Source: JAENVU01 sp031422675 (GTDB lineage Bacteria; Actinomycetota; Acidimicrobiia; IMCC26256; JAENVU01). From it: DNA of 24,451 bases. Position 1 is the first letter of the stretch. Every line of letters begins with the position of its first letter. Positions 15,511-22,470 of this stretch are shown in pieces. The position numbers and the translations under genes are program-made. The notes beneath the pieces are model-generated. The model was given only the letters and a program-made list of their open reading frames with translations. It was not told the origin of the DNA and did no database searches. The stretch lies in assembly GCA_031422675.1 (NCBI GenBank), contig JANPMG010000081.1, positions 1 to 24,451 of the forward strand, written 5' to 3'.

Positions 15511-16323
15511 TCAGCAAGCAACTGTCACCCGGAGGAACGTTGCCGGGATGGATGTGGTGTCGCTGCTCGGACTTGTGTTCTGGCGGTTGAAGAGCGCATC
15601 CAACTCGTTCTGGAGATCCGCAGTGCGACCGTTCGCTTCGGCGGCTTCGAATGCGTTCATCGTCGGCCCGTAGTAGGTGCGGAACGCTGTAAGGAGGGCA
15701 GACGGTGGCTCCGGGTAGATGAAGCTGTACGTGTCGCGTGCGAACGAGATCTTCTCGTCTGGCACTCCCGCGCCGGTGAAGCGTTCGGTGACGTTGGCCT
15801 CCACGCCCCACGTCACCGGACTGATGAAACCCTCCGGCGGAGGTGGCGAGTACGCGCCGCTGATCTTCAAGATCTGCGCGACGAGCGTCGGATCACCCGG
15901 AATCCAGTTGCCCATCACGATCCGACCACCGGGCCGGGTCACGCGCACCATCTCCTTGGCCACGTCGAAGGGCTTCGGTGCGAACATCGCTCCGAAGATG
16001 CTCACGACGAGATCGAACGAGTCGTCCTTGAGGTCATGCAAGTCGGACGCGTCGCCTTCCTGGAACCGGCAGTTCGTCAAGCCTTCGGCTTCGGCGCGAC
16101 GATTCCCGGCCGCGACCAAGTTGCTCGCGATATCGACGCCCAACACGTGGGCGCCGAGCCTCGCCTCCGGCAGTGCCGTTGTTCCATCGCCGCATCCGAG
16201 GTCCAGGACCTCGAGTCCGCTGGTGATGTTCAAATCTTTGACGAGTGCCTCGCCGCTGTCGCGCATGCTCTCCGCGATGCGCGTGAAGTCGCCCTTCTCC
16301 CAAAGTGCCTTGTTCGGATTCAT
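15511..16323 (-). CDS. class I SAM-dependent methyltransferase
   Basis: A 270-residue methyltransferase with the standard Rossmann motifs: motif I VLDLGCGDGTT (about 39-49), the acidic strand VLGVDIA (about 60-66), motif II DLVVSIFGAMF, and VTRPGGRIVMGNW. The C-terminal half (GVPDEKISFARDTYSFIYPEPPSALLTAFRTYYGPTMNAFE) is typical of small-molecule methyltransferases. The substrate is unknown. The start ATG 16323 has AAAGGAAG about 6 nt upstream. It is the last gene of the minus arm of the divergent cluster, 71 nt after the VOC gene. It and the ArsM-like gene make two methyltransferases in one operon. Confidence 0.87.
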   Translation of the reverse strand: MNPNKALWEKGDFTRIAESMRDSGEALVKDLNITSGLEVLDLGCGDGTTALPEARLGAHVLGVDIASNLVAAGNRRAEAEGLTNCRFQEGDASDLHDLKDDSFDLVVSIFGAMFAPKPFDVAKEMVRVTRPGGRIVMGNWIPGDPTLVAQILKISGAYSPPPPEGFISPVTWGVEANVTERFTGAGVPDEKISFARDTYSFIYPEPPSALLTAFRTYYGPTMNAFEAAEANGRTADLQNELDALFNRQNTSPSSDTTSIPATFLRVTVAC

Positions 16324-16394
16324 TGCATCGCTTCCTTTCGTCTGGATCTGATTGGTCTCAGTTGGATCTGATTGCTTGCGGTCTCGGGAGCCGC

Positions 16395-16772
16395 TTATCC
16401 GGCTTCGGGCGCTTCGGACTGTCCTCCATCGCAGATGCAGAACTCGTTGCCCTCGGGATCGGCCATCACGACCCATCGGGTGCCGTGCTCGGAGCAGGGA
16501 CCGTCCACGCGGTGCGCGCCGAGTGTTTCAAGCCGGGAGACTTCGCGGTCGACGTCGGGTGTCTCGATGTCGAAGTGCATCCGATTCTTGGTCGCCTTCG
16601 GTTCGATGACGCCTTGCAGCAGCAGCTTGGGCTGTGTGTTCGCTTCGTCGACGAGCACCACGTAGTTCCCGGCGCTGCCCAGCGACACGTATCCGAGTGC
16701 AGGCGCCCAGAACTCGGCGAGCTGCTGAGGGTTCGCGCAGTCGAGGACGAGTCCGATCTTGGTGGTGGTCAT
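16395..16772 (-). CDS. VOC-family (glyoxalase/bleomycin-resistance-like) protein
   Basis: A 125-residue protein with two beta-alpha-beta-beta-beta units: TTKIGLVLDCANPQQLAEFWAPALGYV at the N-terminus, then NRMHFDIETPDVDREVSRLETLGAHRV and WVVMADPEGNEFCICDG at the C-terminus. The HFDIE His and the NEFCI Glu are the usual metal-ligand positions of VOC proteins. Members include lyases, dioxygenases, thiol transferases and resistance proteins such as organomercurial or arsenical extradiol enzymes. The specific role here is unknown. Its ATG overlaps the stop of the Sec-type methyltransferase (ATGA), so it depends on readthrough of the in-frame TGA for tight coupling. Confidence 0.86.
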   Translation of the reverse strand: MTTTKIGLVLDCANPQQLAEFWAPALGYVSLGSAGNYVVLVDEANTQPKLLLQGVIEPKATKNRMHFDIETPDVDREVSRLETLGAHRVDGPCSEHGTRWVVMADPEGNEFCICDGGQSEAPEAG

Positions 16773-17557
16773 CCTCGTTCCCTCTCGGGTTTGCGGGCGA
16801 GAAACGCGTAGCCGAACACTTCGAACGCGTGTGCCTTCTCCTCGCCGGTTGCACCGGCGAACGTGTCGACCGGTGGGCCGATGCGCACGTCGGTGAACCC
16901 TGTGTCTTCGAGCATCTTCTGCCAGCCCGCACGGGGCAGCCCGCCGGCGATTCAGCCGGTCCAGAGGTCGATGTCTCGCAAGGCTTCTGGTGGGACGGGT
17001 CGACCGTTGGCGATGTCGGCGAACTGCAGGGCGCCGCCAGGGCGGAGCACGCGCCTGATCTCGTCAAACACCGCACGCTTGTCAGCGCAGAGGTTGATGA
17101 CGCCATTGGAGATGACGACATCCGCCCAGCCGTCTTCGACTGGGAGCGCCTCGGCGAAACCCTCGCGGAACTCGACGCGTGAGTAGTCCAGCTGGGTTGC
17201 GGTCGAACGCGATTTCTCGAGCATCTCGGCGGTCATATCGACACCGACCACTCCCCCACTCCGTCCAACCAACGCGGCGGCGACGAAGGAATCGAACCCG
17301 GCACCGGAGCCGACGTCGACGACGCGCTCACCCGGGCGGATCGCGCGCAGAGAAAAGGGGTTCCCAACTCCGGCAAATGACTCGACGGCGCGATCGGGCA
17401 ACGCGTCGACGATCGCGGCGTCGTAGCCGAGCTTGCCCGCAAGCGGGCGGCCGGTGTGGAAGTGGTACTCCGAGTGAGGTGCTACCGCAACTTCGCGGTA
17501 CTTCTCGCGTACCTGTTCGCGCAGCGTGTCGACGTCGACCACGAGCTCTTCGGTCAT
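16769..17557 (-). CDS. ArsM-like SAM methyltransferase with in-frame TGA, probable selenoprotein
   Basis: A class I methyltransferase related to arsenite methyltransferases, 262 residues if the TGA at 16954-16952 is read as selenocysteine (U202). Motifs seen: the leading HFHTGRPLAGKLGYD, ESFAGVGNPFSLR, motif I VVDVGSGAGFDSF, VVGVDMTAEMLEKS, ADVVISNGVINLCADK, RVLRPGGALQFADI, then DLWTG-U-IAGGLPRAGW and a normal C-terminus (TGFTDVRIGPPVDTF, AFEVFGYAFLARKP). Relatives have Cys in the WTGCIAG position, which is the third arsenic-binding Cys of ArsM. The other ArsM cysteines are replaced here (GVGNP, SNGVINL), so the substrate is probably not plain arsenite. GGGAGG precedes ATG 17557, 3 nt after the ArsR-rhodanese stop. 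If no Sec machinery exists in the genome, the gene is a premature-stop variant of 201 residues. Confidence 0.78.
16921..16948 (-). promoter_or_regulatory. candidate bacterial SECIS hairpin after the in-frame TGA
   Basis: Counting from the base after TGA, positions 4-7 (GCCG) pair with 28-31 (UGGC), and positions 15-18 (GCCC) pair with 24-27 (GGGC). They enclose a CGUGC loop at 19-23. The distance, a short upper stem, and a G in the first two loop positions followed by U fit the loose bacterial SECIS pattern recognised by SelB. High GC makes chance folding easy, so this is supporting evidence only. Confidence 0.45.
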
Positions 17558-17560
17558 CGT

Positions 17561-18232
17561 TCAGCCTCCCGTCCCAACCGCGATCGGCAATCCCGCGCGG
17601 CTCCACTCGGGGAAACCGTCTTCCAGGCGGCGAGCGCGGATACCCCGGCGGCGGAGGGCACGGACGGCGTCGTCGGCGTAAACGCAGAACGGCCCCCGAC
17701 AATACGCCACGATCTCGGCGCCCTTGGAGATAGTGCGCAACTGCTCGCGTACCTCGTCCGGAGGCAGCGATCGCGCGCCGCGGATATGACCGGCGGCGTA
17801 CTCGGCTGCCGGTCGGACATCGAGCACCACGACGTTGCGGCGGGACAGACGTCGCGCGAGTTCATCGCGGGTGATCGCCTCCACATCCGTGCGTTCGCCC
17901 ACATAGGCATCGGCGAGCCGGTCGATCCCGGCGACGTGTTCGGCTGCGACATCTCGCACTGCGGCCCACAGTTCGCCGACCCGGTCGCTCGCCAGTGCGT
18001 AGAAGACACGCGTGCCCTCTCGCCGATTCGAGAGCAACCCCGCGCGAGTCAAGACATGCAGGTGATGCGAAGTGTTGGCCACACTCTGATCGATCTCACC
18101 GGCAATCTCGTCGACCGACCGTTCGCCCTGAGCCAGTACGTCGACGATTTCTGCTCGGCGTCCACTCGCCAACGCCTTCGCGACCTCGGCGAAGGCATCG
18201 AACAGGGCGGCTTTGGCCTCTCGGTCACTCAT
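17561..18232 (-). CDS. ArsR-family HTH regulator fused to a rhodanese domain
   Basis: A 223-residue fusion. Residues 1-95 are a winged-helix ArsR domain with recognition helix VANTSHHLHVLTRAGLL (about 51-67) and wing REGTRVFYAL. Residues 117-220 are a rhodanese domain (VVVLDVRPAAEYAAGHIRGA), with active-site Cys178 in AYCRGPFCVYAD and a second Cys183 four residues away. That pair could form a disulfide or polysulfide, or sense thiol-reactive agents. ArsR-rhodanese fusions are typically repressors that respond to sulfane sulfur or metalloids. It is the first gene of the minus arm, with its ATG only about 2 nt from the predicted transcript start (near-leaderless). It very probably binds the palindrome at 18265-18290. 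Confidence 0.9.
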   Translation of the reverse strand: MSDREAKAALFDAFAEVAKALASGRRAEIVDVLAQGERSVDEIAGEIDQSVANTSHHLHVLTRAGLLSNRREGTRVFYALASDRVGELWAAVRDVAAEHVAGIDRLADAYVGERTDVEAITRDELARRLSRRNVVVLDVRPAAEYAAGHIRGARSLPPDEVREQLRTISKGAEIVAYCRGPFCVYADDAVRALRRRGIRARRLEDGFPEWSRAGLPIAVGTGG

Positions 18233-18340
18233 GGCACCCCATCCTGGGGCCGAACTCGTCCCTTGTCAAGTATTCAAGCGATTACTTGACATCAACTTGT
18301 AGTGCGTGAAGGATGTCTTCACCAACCACGAGGAGGCCGC
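18233..18340. promoter_or_regulatory. divergent promoter pair with ArsR-type palindromic operator
   Basis: A perfect 8-bp inverted repeat, GTCAAGTA (18265-18272) and TACTTGAC (18283-18290), is separated by 10 nt, with a third TCAAG half-site inside (18274-18278). The plus-strand promoter has -35 TTGACA (18286-18291), 17 nt, and -10 AAGGAT (18309-18314). The minus-strand promoter has -35 TTGACA (18269-18264), 17 nt, and -10 CAGGAT (18246-18241). Both -35 boxes lie within the palindrome arms, so one bound dimer would block both arms. A GAGGAGG ribosome-binding site serves the plus-strand gene. Confidence 0.72.
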
Positions 18341-18802
18341 ATGCGCGACTACACCGCAACCCGCTTGATCTCCGCCGATTCCGACGAGGTATTCCGGATT
18401 CTCACCGAACCTCGCCGCCTTCCGGAGTGGAATCACGCGATCGTCCGACTCGTCGAGGCGCCTGAATCCCTGGCGCCCGGGCGTCAATGGGTCGTCGAAC
18501 TCTCGGCGCTCGGCCAATCGTGGCCAAGCCGTTCGACCGTGGTCGAACTCGAGACGTCGGCGCGGCGGTTCACGTACCGTTCGCAAACCGACGACGGCAA
18601 TCCCTCATACGCCGATTGGTCCTGGCAGGTAGAAGACACGACTGGCGGCTGCGCGGTGACCGTGTCGCTCGCGCTGCACCCCCTCACGTTCTGGCGGCGC
18701 ATGCTGCTCGCCAAGGTTCGAGGGCGCCAGCTGCGTCGACACGAGCTGCCCGAGTCATTGAGCGCACTCGCCTCTTTGGCGACGACCCTCCCGCGTCGAT
18801 GA
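18341..18802 (+). CDS. SRPBCC-family protein
   Basis: A 153-residue single-domain protein of the START/polyketide-cyclase (SRPBCC) helix-grip fold. MRDYTATRLISADSDEVFRILTEPRRLPEWNHAI is the classical first strand plus helix and W-containing segment, and WSWQVEDTTGGCAVTVSLALHP is the middle strand pattern. The C-terminal helix (FWRRMLLAKVRGRQLRRHELPESLSAL) closes the cavity. It probably binds a small hydrophobic ligand, with no known substrate. I chose ATG 18341 because of GAGGAGG 4 nt upstream. The stop overlaps the next gene (ATGA). First gene of the plus arm of the divergent cluster. Confidence 0.85.
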   Translation: MRDYTATRLISADSDEVFRILTEPRRLPEWNHAIVRLVEAPESLAPGRQWVVELSALGQSWPSRSTVVELETSARRFTYRSQTDDGNPSYADWSWQVEDTTGGCAVTVSLALHPLTFWRRMLLAKVRGRQLRRHELPESLSALASLATTLPRR

Positions 18803-20145
18803 TCGACATCGTCGCGTTCGTCGACGAGGGGCTCGGTCATTCGTCGTATCTGGTCGACTTCGGCGATGGCCGTGCGCTCGTCGTCGACCCACCTCGCCTC
18901 CCCGACCAGCTCCTCGCCGAGGCCCGTCTTCGCGGTCTCGAAATCGCGTTCACCGCCGATACGCACTCGCACGCTGACTACGTCTCCGGCAGCCCCGAAC
19001 TCGCGGCGCGAGGTGCGAGGTTCCTCGCATCGCAGGGCGCCCACCTCGAGGTTGAACACCACGACGTCGCGGCCGGCGACGAGATCCAGTTGCGAGAGGG
19101 TGTGGTCTTGCGGGCGATCGCGACGCCGGGGCATACGCCGGACCACCTCTCCTACCTCCTCTGTGAGCAAGGAAGGCCAACCGCGCTGTTCAGTGGCGGT
19201 TCGCTCATGGTCGGAACCGTCGGTCGTACCGACCTCCTCGGCCCGGCACCGCGCGACGATCTGACTCGACAGCTTTTCCGGGCGCTCCGCGACGAGATCC
19301 TCACCCTGCCCGACGACCTGGCCGTCTACCCCACGCACGGAGCCGGCTCGTTTTGCTCCACCCCCGGTGCATCCGAGCGAACGACCACCATCGGCATCGA
19401 GCGAGCGACCAATCCCCTGTTGAGTGAGCCCGACGAGGACGCCTTCGTCGCACAACTCACCGCCGGCTTCGGGTCGTTCCCGAGTTATTTCTCCCGCCTC
19501 CCTGAGGTGAACCGCCTCGGGCCGCGGCTGTATCGCAGCACGCCGCCGCTCGAGCGCGTCAATATCGCCGACCTCGATGCGCTCGTCGCCGGGGGTGCAC
19601 TCGTTGTCGACGTCCGTCCGATCGACGCGTTCGCCGCCGCTCACCTCCCCGGCGCACTGTCGATCGAGCTTCGCCCCGTGTTCGCGAGTTGGCTCGGCTG
19701 GCTGGTCGAACCCGACCGCCCCCTCGTGTTCGTTCTCGACCCAGACCAAGATCGTTCCGAACTCGTTCGTCAATGCCTGAACGTCGGGTACGAACGCCTC
19801 GCTGGTGAACTCAACGGCGGCATGGATGCAGCCCGAGCGTTCGGCATGACCGAGGAACGAATCGAACTCGTCGATCCCGCCAAGATCGCCTCCGCCGTGA
19901 TCGACGTTCGGCAACACAACGAATACATCGCCGGCCACCTACCCAACGCCATCAACATCGAGCTCGGCCAGATCCACCACTTCGTCGACGGGTTCTCCGC
20001 CGGACCAGTCACCGTGATGTGCGGTCATGGCGAGCGCGCGATGAGCGCGGCCTCGATTCTCACCGCCCACGGGCACAAGCACGTGTCACTGCTCGCTGGT
20101 GGTCCCGAAGACTGGGCGAAGGTCACCGGCCTCAGTCTCGAATGA
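18799..20145 (+). CDS. MBL-fold / double-rhodanese protein (persulfide dioxygenase-like)
   Basis: A 448-residue fusion. Residues 1-230 are an MBL fold: TADTHSHADYVSGS (H56, H58, D60, Y61), ATPGHTPDHLSYL (about 112-124), LFSGGSLMVGTVGRTDL and VYPTHGAGSFC. Relative to ETHE1-type persulfide dioxygenases, the last His of HxHxDH is Tyr and the TGD Asp is Gly. Two rhodanese domains follow. The first (VVDVRPIDAFAAAHLPGALSIEL) lacks an active Cys (FVLDPDQDRSE). The second (VIDVRQHNEYIAGHLPNAINIEL) has the catalytic Cys in VMCGHGERAMSAA. The family oxidises or transfers sulfane sulfur in the cytoplasm. It is coupled by ATGA overlaps to the SRPBCC gene and to the transporter. Confidence 0.88.
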   Translation: MIDIVAFVDEGLGHSSYLVDFGDGRALVVDPPRLPDQLLAEARLRGLEIAFTADTHSHADYVSGSPELAARGARFLASQGAHLEVEHHDVAAGDEIQLREGVVLRAIATPGHTPDHLSYLLCEQGRPTALFSGGSLMVGTVGRTDLLGPAPRDDLTRQLFRALRDEILTLPDDLAVYPTHGAGSFCSTPGASERTTTIGIERATNPLLSEPDEDAFVAQLTAGFGSFPSYFSRLPEVNRLGPRLYRSTPPLERVNIADLDALVAGGALVVDVRPIDAFAAAHLPGALSIELRPVFASWLGWLVEPDRPLVFVLDPDQDRSELVRQCLNVGYERLAGELNGGMDAARAFGMTEERIELVDPAKIASAVIDVRQHNEYIAGHLPNAINIELGQIHHFVDGFSAGPVTVMCGHGERAMSAASILTAHGHKHVSLLAGGPEDWAKVTGLSLE

Positions 20146-21431
20146 CGGTGAGCGAACAGAACCCACCCTCGCCCATTCGTCTCGGATTGCGCGAGAACCT
20201 CGCGCAGTTCTCCCTGCTCGTCGGCGTCAACGCGCTCGTCGGCGGGATGATCGGCCAGGAACGGACGGTCCTCCCCCTCCTGGCGACGCGCGAGTTTCAT
20301 CTCACCGCGTTCACGGCCACCCTCACGTTCATCGTCGCGTTCGGTGCAGTGAAGGCAGCGACGAACTTCTTCGCCGGCACCCTGTCTGATCGGTACGGCC
20401 GCAAGCCCGTGCTCGTCGCCGGTTGGATCATCGGCGCGCCGATCCCCTTCCTCCTGATGTGGGCACCGTCGTGGGGGTGGATCGTGTTCGCCAACGTCTT
20501 GCTGGGCATCAACCAGGGCCTGACCTGGTCGACGACGGTCATCATGAAGATCGACCTGGTCGGACCCGCGCGACGCGGCTTCGCGATGGGACTCAACGAA
20601 GCCGCCGGGTACGGCGCCGTCGCGGTCACCGCGCTCGCGACCGGCTACATCGCACAACAACACGGACTGCGTCCCGCACCGTTCTTCCTCGGTGTCGCGT
20701 ACGCGGGTCTCGGCCTCGGCCTCTCGACCCTCTTCGTACGCGAGACCCGCGGGCACGCGCAGCACGAGGCCGCGAACCACACCGCCGCCCACGACGGACT
20801 CCGCGAAGGGCTCTCGACACGCGCGATCTTTACGCTCACCTCGTTTCGCGAGAAAGCATTGTCGTCGTGTTCGCAGGCCGGTCTCGTCAACAACCTCAAC
20901 GACGGCCTCGCGTGGGGCCTCTTCCCGATCTTCTTCGCCCGCGCCGGGCTTTCCATCGGTCGCATCGGCATCCTCGCCGCGATCTACCCCGCCATATGGG
21001 GCCTCGGCCAGCTCTACACCGGCGGGCTCTCCGACCGCATCGGACGGAAGCGACTCATCGCCGGCGGCATGCTCACCCAAGCCGTCGCCATCGGTTGGAT
21101 CGCGACAACGACAGGGTTCGCTGCGTGGGCCGTCGGCGCCGCGGTCCTCGGTGCCGGAACCTCGATGGTCTACCCGACGCTTTTGGCCGCGATCGGTGAC
21201 GTCGCGCATCCCGCCTGGCGGGCACGCGCCGTCGGGATCTACCGACTCTGGCGCGACGCCGGGTTCGCCGTCGGCGCGCTCCTCGCCGGCGTCGTCGCCG
21301 ACCTCGTCTCCGTCGAAGCGGCGATCTGGACCGTCGCCGTGCTCACTGCTACATCGGGCCTCGTGGTCGCCGTTCGGATGTACGAAACCCATCCCCCACC
21401 GGCGAAATCACCGATCAGTTCGGCGCAGTGA
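20142..21431 (+). CDS. major facilitator superfamily transporter
   Basis: A 429-residue, probably 12-helix transporter. Two copies of motif A are clear: GTLSDRYGRKPVL in loop 2-3 and GGLSDRIGRKRLI in loop 8-9. The middle cytoplasmic loop is polar (RETRGHAQHEAANHTAAHDGLREGL). The start overlaps the MBL-rhodanese stop (ATGA), so export is presumably linked to the sulfur chemistry of the upstream genes, perhaps efflux of a methylated or thiol-derived product (inference). The substrate is unknown. Its last 17 nt overlap the convergent phosphotransferase gene. Confidence 0.9.
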   Translation: MTVSEQNPPSPIRLGLRENLAQFSLLVGVNALVGGMIGQERTVLPLLATREFHLTAFTATLTFIVAFGAVKAATNFFAGTLSDRYGRKPVLVAGWIIGAPIPFLLMWAPSWGWIVFANVLLGINQGLTWSTTVIMKIDLVGPARRGFAMGLNEAAGYGAVAVTALATGYIAQQHGLRPAPFFLGVAYAGLGLGLSTLFVRETRGHAQHEAANHTAAHDGLREGLSTRAIFTLTSFREKALSSCSQAGLVNNLNDGLAWGLFPIFFARAGLSIGRIGILAAIYPAIWGLGQLYTGGLSDRIGRKRLIAGGMLTQAVAIGWIATTTGFAAWAVGAAVLGAGTSMVYPTLLAAIGDVAHPAWRARAVGIYRLWRDAGFAVGALLAGVVADLVSVEAAIWTVAVLTATSGLVVAVRMYETHPPPAKSPISSAQ

Positions 21432-22440
21432 TCACAGTTCCGGTGATTGCACTGAGTGCCTTGGTGGCAGCGGGAATCAACGCTCCGAAGGGATGCCCGC
21501 CGCCGCCCGGTCCGTAGTTTGCTTCGAGCGACGCAGCCTCGATGAGGAACCGCGCGCCGTGCAGTGCGCGGTACCAGTCGAGATTCCCGAGGTCGTGCTG
21601 TGGGGCGATGGTGCCGTAGCGCTTGACGAACCGTCGCGACAGTCGGCCGCCTACCCAGTGAATGACCGCGCCGAGCGGTCCCGGCGCGTCGAGGGGCGGG
21701 TTCGCGAGTAGGAGCGACGTGAACGCGACGTCGTACGCCGGTTCTGCGCGAATCGCTGCGGTCCAATCGATCACGGTGACCTCGCCATCGTCGTCGACGA
21801 GGAGATTGAACGGATGAAGATCACCGTGACAGATCACGGTCGCATCCTCACGAGGCCGGTGCTCGGCCAGCGAACGAACCGCCGCGACCAGGTCAGACCG
21901 GCCCAGAACCTCGGCGCCCGCCTCGAAGTGTTCCAGGAGGGTCTTGACCCGCCAGGCCACCGTCGGTGACGCCTCGTCCACCGCGGCGCTGACGGGATCG
22001 GGGTCGAGCGCGTGGAGACCAGCCATCGCCGCCGCGAGTTGCTTCGGCATACGCGCGAAGAGCGCGGGCGCACGCCGAAGTGCCGCGACGCCATTCAGGT
22101 CGCCGAGCGGTGGCGTGCCCTGAGCGAAGTCCATCACCGACCAGGAGCCGCCGAGTTCCGCGTCGACATGCCCGGAAAGCCGAACCCTCGGTGTGGCGAA
22201 GCCCATCTCGGCGACGGTCTGTTGGACGACGAGCTCCTTCGCTCCCATCGCAGCGTCGGGGGCAATCCGAAAGACCACCTCCTCCGGTACCCCGAGGGGC
22301 TGGCCTTCCAAGCGGAGCCGGTACATCGACGCCCAGAAGCCGCCTGCGAGCGGGGTCGGATCGGCCGCCAGCGCGGTATCCGGCCATGCGCGAGCGATCC
22401 GGGACGCAATCATCGCTGAGATATCGGTTTTTACTGTCAT
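21415..22440 (-). CDS. aminoglycoside phosphotransferase (APH)-family protein
   Basis: A 341-residue kinase-like protein. The Brenner motif CHGDLHPFNLLVDDDGE (204-220; D207 catalytic base, N212 metal) and the DFG-equivalent VIDWTAA (D225) are intact. The N-lobe (LAGGFWASMYRLRL, VPEEVVFRIAP) supplies the nucleotide loop and lysine-lacking variant strands. By family, it phosphorylates a small molecule such as an aminoglycoside, macrolide, choline or homoserine-like substrate, and there is no basis for claiming resistance. The start is at ATG 22440, right beside a strong dyad. It is divergent from the MerR gene and overlaps the transporter 3' end by 17 nt. Confidence 0.87.
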   Translation of the reverse strand: MTVKTDISAMIASRIARAWPDTALAADPTPLAGGFWASMYRLRLEGQPLGVPEEVVFRIAPDAAMGAKELVVQQTVAEMGFATPRVRLSGHVDAELGGSWSVMDFAQGTPPLGDLNGVAALRRAPALFARMPKQLAAAMAGLHALDPDPVSAAVDEASPTVAWRVKTLLEHFEAGAEVLGRSDLVAAVRSLAEHRPREDATVICHGDLHPFNLLVDDDGEVTVIDWTAAIRAEPAYDVAFTSLLLANPPLDAPGPLGAVIHWVGGRLSRRFVKRYGTIAPQHDLGNLDWYRALHGARFLIEAASLEANYGPGGGGHPFGALIPAATKALSAITGTVITAPN

Positions 22441-22470
22441 GTATTTTACAGTACCGGTAAAATCCGATAG
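22427..22470. promoter_or_regulatory. divergent promoter region with MerR-type dyad
   Basis: A 7-bp inverted repeat, ATTTTAC (22443-22449) and GTAAAAT (22457-22463), has a 7-nt spacer. A further TTTTACTGT lies at 22427-22435, which makes a third half-site. On the plus strand the -10 box TAAAAT (22458-22463) ends 6 nt before the GTG at 22470, fitting a leaderless MerR transcript. On the minus strand TAAAAT lies just before the APH start, with only 2 nt between. The dyad thus covers both starts and is probably the autoregulatory operator. Confidence 0.6.

Noticed and set aside
15418..16371. 317-codon plus-strand frame
   Set aside because: Antisense to the methyltransferase at 15511-16323; only its first part, the degenerate ABM-like copy, has meaning.
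16952..17557. Treating the ArsM-like gene as a simple 201-residue truncated protein
   Set aside because: The uninterrupted family-like sequence after the TGA and the ATGA junction argue against plain truncation, though it remains the fallback if no Sec machinery exists.
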